Shown here in pieces: positions 61,200-64,000 of a DNA stretch of 64,000 bases. Made by a program: the position numbers and the translations under genes. Numbering within the stretch: position 1 is the first letter of the stretch; the number at the start of each line of letters is the position of its first letter. This DNA comes from Anaerolineae bacterium. Lineage in GTDB: Bacteria; Chloroflexota; Anaerolineae; Promineifilales; Promineifilaceae. The stretch spans positions 86,022 to 150,021 of the forward strand of contig JAUIAP010000014.1 in the NCBI GenBank assembly GCA_030425205.1, given 5' to 3'. The notes beneath the pieces were generated by a model, which was not told the DNA's origin, made no database searches, and worked only from the letters and a program-made list of their open reading frames with translations.

Positions 61200-62168
61200 T
61201 TGCAAAATGGTAAAAGGTTTGATGTCATGGCTTTTGGCGAGTCGATGTTGCGACTCAGTGTACCGACCGGGACACGGCTAGCGCAGATGGGCGCACTTGA
61301 TGTGCATTTTGGTGGAGCGGAGTCGAATGTGTTGGCGGCGTTGGCCTGTCTAGGACGCCGTTGTGGCTGGATGGGGGGTGTGCCAGAGGGGGAAATCGGC
61401 CGATATGTCACCCGTCAACTGCACACAGCCAACGTCACACCTCTGCCGATTGTCGTTCCTGACAGTCGGCTTGGCACCTACTATGTCGAGTTCGCCGTCC
61501 CACCGCGCAGTACGCAGGTAATCTATGATCGCGCCCATTCTGCGATCACGCAACTCACGCCAGACCTGATCGACTACACGACGCTACTCGATACGCGCCT
61601 GTTACACCTAACAGGAATTACGCCTGCTCTCTCGCCCAACTGCCTAACCATTGTGCGCGAGATGATTGCGCAAGCGCGGGCAGCAGGTGTGGCGGTCAGC
61701 TTTGATGTTAACTTTCGCGGCAAGCTCTGGTCGGCCGAAACAGCAGGTCAAACATTGTTGCCGCTGCTGCAAGAGGTCGATCTGCTGCTGTGTGGCAAAC
61801 GGGATGCGGAGGCGTTGTTTGGGTGTACGGGGGATGTCGAAGTGATAATTGAACAGCTTGCCGACCAAACACACGCCCAACAAATCGCCGTCACGGCAGG
61901 GGATGCGGGTGTCTATGGGTGGGATGGCGCGACTGTCCATCATGCCCCTGCACGTCCTGTCACCATCATCGACCGCATCGGTGCGGGGGATGCACTGGCT
62001 GGCGGTGTGCTGCATGGCTGGCTAGACGGAGATCTGGCACAAGGGTTGCACTATGGGACGTTGTTGGCCGCCTTGGCATTGAGCCAGCATGGCGATATGT
62101 TGGTCACATCGTCTGCCGAGATCACACAACTAATGGCACAAAGCGGCAGCACGGATATTCAACGATAG
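61200..62168 (+). CDS. kdgK: 2-keto-3-deoxygluconate kinase (PfkB family)
   Basis: This encodes 322 residues from TTG 61200, nine bases after GGAGG; ATG 61227 gives a 313-residue alternative with no site. PfkB features: AFGESMLRLSVP at the N-terminus, VHFGGAESNVLAALACLG near 40, VSFDVNFRGKLW near 170, and the catalytic DRIGAGDALAGGVLHG near 260. The N-terminal GGAESN and DVNFR motifs fit KdgK rather than ribokinase. It phosphorylates KDG to KDPG, completing the UxaB-UxaA-KdgK sequence. A KDPG aldolase is not in the window. Confidence 0.85.
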   Translation: MQNGKRFDVMAFGESMLRLSVPTGTRLAQMGALDVHFGGAESNVLAALACLGRRCGWMGGVPEGEIGRYVTRQLHTANVTPLPIVVPDSRLGTYYVEFAVPPRSTQVIYDRAHSAITQLTPDLIDYTTLLDTRLLHLTGITPALSPNCLTIVREMIAQARAAGVAVSFDVNFRGKLWSAETAGQTLLPLLQEVDLLLCGKRDAEALFGCTGDVEVIIEQLADQTHAQQIAVTAGDAGVYGWDGATVHHAPARPVTIIDRIGAGDALAGGVLHGWLDGDLAQGLHYGTLLAALALSQHGDMLVTSSAEITQLMAQSGSTDIQR

Positions 62169-62430
62169 AGATTTCGGACAGATAAATAAAAGCACTGAGC
62201 CTCGCAATTCTAGCCGTTTAGCGTTTGTGCAGTGTCTTCTTTCCAAGAAACAGGCAACGCAACCAACTCGCGTACAAGTATACTTGGCGATATGCCAACG
62301 CCATAATGACCGATTGGAACGGCTTTGAATCCATTGCGCCCTAGATGGCTTGCGCGGGTAAATAGAGGTCGGGCAGGGTGCTAATGATAAGATCAGCGAA
62401 AACCGACATCGCTTGTGACAGTGACTTTTG

Positions 62431-62820
62431 CTAAACAGGTCGCAACATCAGTGATTCCATGAACTCCTGACCAGAGCGCACAACGCGCATCCCCTTCATG
62501 CCAATCCGCGCCAATGTTGCAGCGATATTGGGTGCAACAAGCACATTTTCACGTTCCCGCCCCGCTTGCACAAGGCGATGGATACGCGGCTCTGTCAAAA
62601 GTATTGTTTGTGCGTCACAGTTGGGAATAACCGTTATCGCGTCATCTGCTGTCAAGTCGCTGAGCCCCAGTGCGGGCGTGAATTCCAAGCCACATGATGA
62701 CCAAACCTTGCGCTTTGTGATGCCAACCAGTTCAAAGTCGTCACCTGCGCTTTTTATCTCATGCGTCAGTTGGGTTACAAATTGTGCGTCAAAGTTGGGA
62801 AGTAGAAGTATGCGAATCAT
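62431..62820 (-). CDS. DJ-1/PfpI-like protein, second copy of the divergent pair
   Basis: A 129-residue product from ATG 62820; a longer start at 62907 runs through a hairpin and has no ribosome site. The region FDAQFVTQLTHEI, LVGITKRKVWSSCGLEF, then ITVIPNCDAQ aligns by eye with the protein at 7029 (FVNRCVGDL, LVGLTSQHVRSWHGVEI, LVIIPGQPQ). At the nucleophile elbow it reads VLVAPNIAATL, again without Cys. It is shorter than full DJ-1 (about 180-190 residues). It is head-to-head with the STAND gene at 63001, exactly as the first copy is with the STAND gene at 6788. Function unknown; probably a ligand- or partner-binding pseudoenzyme. Confidence 0.6.
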   Translation of the reverse strand: MIRILLLPNFDAQFVTQLTHEIKSAGDDFELVGITKRKVWSSCGLEFTPALGLSDLTADDAITVIPNCDAQTILLTEPRIHRLVQAGRERENVLVAPNIAATLARIGMKGMRVVRSGQEFMESLMLRPV

Positions 62821-62829
62821 GATATTTTC

Positions 62830-62858
62830 GCGGGGTGACCACAATGAGGCCACCCCGC
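62830..62858. promoter_or_regulatory. GC-rich hairpin in the divergent DJ-1-like / STAND spacer
   Basis: GCGGGGTG (62830-62837) pairs with CACCCCGC (62851-62858) across 13 bases, with TTTTATT on the plus-strand side. It looks like a plus-strand terminator with no upstream plus-strand gene. On the minus strand it sits in the leader just before the DJ-1-like start. A leader attenuator or operator is possible. Confidence 0.5.
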
Positions 62859-63000
62859 TTTTATTGCGAACTCTGGAACAAACTGACGTGAAAAAGAATA
62901 ACAGCATCGGTAATTTCTGTCGTCTCCAGTCTCTATCCTCTTTCTATCCTGCCCTATCCTTTTGCTTTTTTGTTATCAATAAATGTGTTACTGTAGGAAA

Positions 63001-64000
63001 ATGACGCATACAAATAAGGATGAAGTTTTGGCCGCATTGGAAGCGTGGCATTTGCAAGATGGAACGGCGTTACTTGACCATTTACTGCTGGTACAGGCGG
63101 CGCGGAAGGAGAAATCGGCCGAAAACAACCCCCTCGCCCATCGCGCCATCACAAACGGACTATTGCTCGATGCGATAGCCCACACCAAACAGAACAACAA
63201 ACACTATCCTACCCTCCTAGAAAAACGGTTCATGGACGAGCAGACCAACGAAGAGGTTGCTGCTGAAATGGGCTTTTCCCTGCCGTATTTCTACAAGCTG
63301 CGTAGAGGTGCGCTGAACGCCCTCGTTGATCAGCTCAACAGTCAGGAAGTTGCGTTACGCCAAGAGCGCATTGGGAAACTGCACAGCTCGTTACGGTCAT
63401 TGCGCTCTGATAATTTGTTTGGCGCACAGGGGTTGCATGACGACATCCTCGCTGAGCTACGCCGTCCCGATGGCGCGGCGCAGGTTTGTATCACGGGCAT
63501 CGGCGGAATCGGTAAAACGACACGCACGGTCGCCATTTTGCGCGAGCTTGCTGGCGACCTAATCTATGATCATTACATCTGGGCAATGATAGACGCACCG
63601 CTGTTGGGTAATCAGACAAATTGTGTCGCCCAAGTGATGTCCGACATTAGACGGTACTTGTCCGATGAGGGGATGGGGCTAGCTGACGAAGTGGGAATCA
63701 AGCATTGGTTTAGGCAAAATCGTGTCCTTTTAATCGTTGATAATGTTGAGGAAAAACGGGACGCAGCGGAACTGCTGGCAAAATTTCATCCGTGGTTGGG
63801 TTCGTCGCGGATGTTGATGAATTCGCGGGCGGTGACGACACAGACACATCTGTTTGAGCGGCGACTGGATGAGTTGGAATCGGCCGATAGTTACGCTTTC
63901 ATTCGCCATCTGGCCGCAAAAGCGGAAAAAAAGGTATTGGCTTCGGCCGATGATGCCACCATTCACCCTATTTATGAGCGCACGGGGGGTAATCCGCTGG
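63001..64000 (+). CDS. STAND (NB-ARC) NTPase with sigma-4-like N-terminal domain (3' end outside window)
   Basis: 333 codons are open from ATG 63001 to the window edge. Residues 1-115 match the N-terminal domain of the ATPase at 5376-6788: ALEAWHLQDGTALLDHLLLVQ against ALKGWYKNSQSADFLLSDLQ, then a shared RF-D--T---VA...S...R..A sigma-4-like helix-turn-helix (KRFMDEQTNEEVAAEMGFS). Walker A GIGGIGKT is at 166-173 (167-174 in the first copy) and Walker B LLIVDN at 243-248. NSRAVTTQTHL follows in the sensor position and the last residues before the edge are GGNP. The C-terminal sensor is off the end. Its divergent neighbour is the second DJ-1-like gene. Confidence 0.85.
   Translation, partial: MTHTNKDEVLAALEAWHLQDGTALLDHLLLVQAARKEKSAENNPLAHRAITNGLLLDAIAHTKQNNKHYPTLLEKRFMDEQTNEEVAAEMGFSLPYFYKLRRGALNALVDQLNSQEVALRQERIGKLHSSLRSLRSDNLFGAQGLHDDILAELRRPDGAAQVCITGIGGIGKTTRTVAILRELAGDLIYDHYIWAMIDAPLLGNQTNCVAQVMSDIRRYLSDEGMGLADEVGIKHWFRQNRVLLIVDNVEEKRDAAELLAKFHPWLGSSRMLMNSRAVTTQTHLFERRLDELESADSYAFIRHLAAKAEKKVLASADDATIHPIYERTGGNPL

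Larger units (their letters stand above)
1..64000. repeat. Highly iterated octamer palindrome TCGGCCGA (HIP1-like)
   Basis: I counted about 97 copies by eye; one random 8-mer is expected about once in 64 kb. The preceding and following bases are A or T in nearly all copies, so the working consensus is WTCGGCCGAW. All but about four copies lie inside genes, in all three frames, giving Ser-Ala-Glu/Asp, Phe/Ile-Gly-Arg or Arg-Pro-Lys/Asn. Example positions: 193, 3497, 3515, 7356, 20700, 20786, 37132, 37160, 44957, 57027, 63943. The longest empty stretches are about 25.8-29.7 kb (restriction-methyltransferase gene) and 37.2-41.0 kb (molybdenum subunit and start of the HpsN-like gene). The function is unknown; I compare it with cyanobacterial HIP1 only by behaviour. 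Confidence 0.95.

Noticed and set aside
62338..62430. Short gene between kdgK and the second DJ-1-like gene
   Set aside because: No start with a ribosome site and no coding pattern; the 262-base spacer appears empty.

Overview
The window looks like chromosomal DNA of a free-living bacterium with roughly 55-60% GC, most plausibly a member of the Chloroflexota (Anaerolineae-like). This is an inference from gene content: large STAND/SARP-type regulators, a CoxMSL-type molybdenum hydroxylase, DUF2855, a fused ECF ATPase, many ATGA-coupled genes and families of short intergenic palindromes. I see no rRNA, tRNA, CRISPR array or transposase. The whole window is studded with one octamer palindrome, TCGGCCGA (about 97 copies by eye, almost always flanked by A/T, almost all inside genes). 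It behaves like a HIP1-type highly iterated palindrome.

Layout. 1-3.4 kb: a rifampicin-phosphotransferase-like gene coupled to a GAP-family membrane protein, divergent from a TetR regulator with a palindromic operator between them. 3.9-9.2 kb: a small Cys-containing secreted peptide, a STAND (NB-ARC) ATPase coupled to a TPR protein, a divergent DJ-1-like protein, and a GHMP kinase plus nucleotidyltransferase pair of heptose-activation type. 9.5-15.2 kb: a YkgJ cysteine-cluster protein, a retinol-saturase-like FAD enzyme, a His-rich membrane protein with a two-component pair (the response regulator carries an apparent frameshift), and a HypE-like AIR synthase. 15.3-18.4 kb: an ECF vitamin transporter (S, fused A1-A2, T).

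18.5-31.3 kb is the most interesting block: a membrane-anchored protein with three TerB-N repeats and a TerB-C domain, a BrxD-like ATPase, a DUF2855 protein, a type IIG restriction-methyltransferase whose specificity half is compositionally foreign, and an Lhr-like helicase. I read this as a BREX/Pgl-related phage-defence island without PglZ. A 134-nt nested-hairpin element sits in its middle.

31.3-42.3 kb: a PucR/CdaR-type regulator followed by a catabolic operon (FAD monooxygenase, VOC protein, cyclase-family hydrolase, three-subunit molybdenum hydroxylase, HpsN-like dehydrogenase, SDR). Hairpins occur at most of its spaced junctions. 42.7-51.6 kb: a secreted ThuA-like protein and two giant SARP/STAND regulators, the second with a catalytically dead cyclase domain. 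51.6-54.7 kb: an AlkD-like protein, a VOC/AraC pair, and an ArsR-like regulator with a textbook promoter and operator. 54.7-62.2 kb: a hexuronate catabolic locus (MFS-HEAT fusion, double-domain UxaA, UxaB-like reductase, KDG kinase).

62.4-64 kb repeats the arrangement near 5-7.5 kb: a DJ-1-like gene head-to-head with a STAND ATPase having the same N-terminal domain. The window therefore holds two copies of an apparently paralogous divergent gene pair that I do not recognise as a described system.
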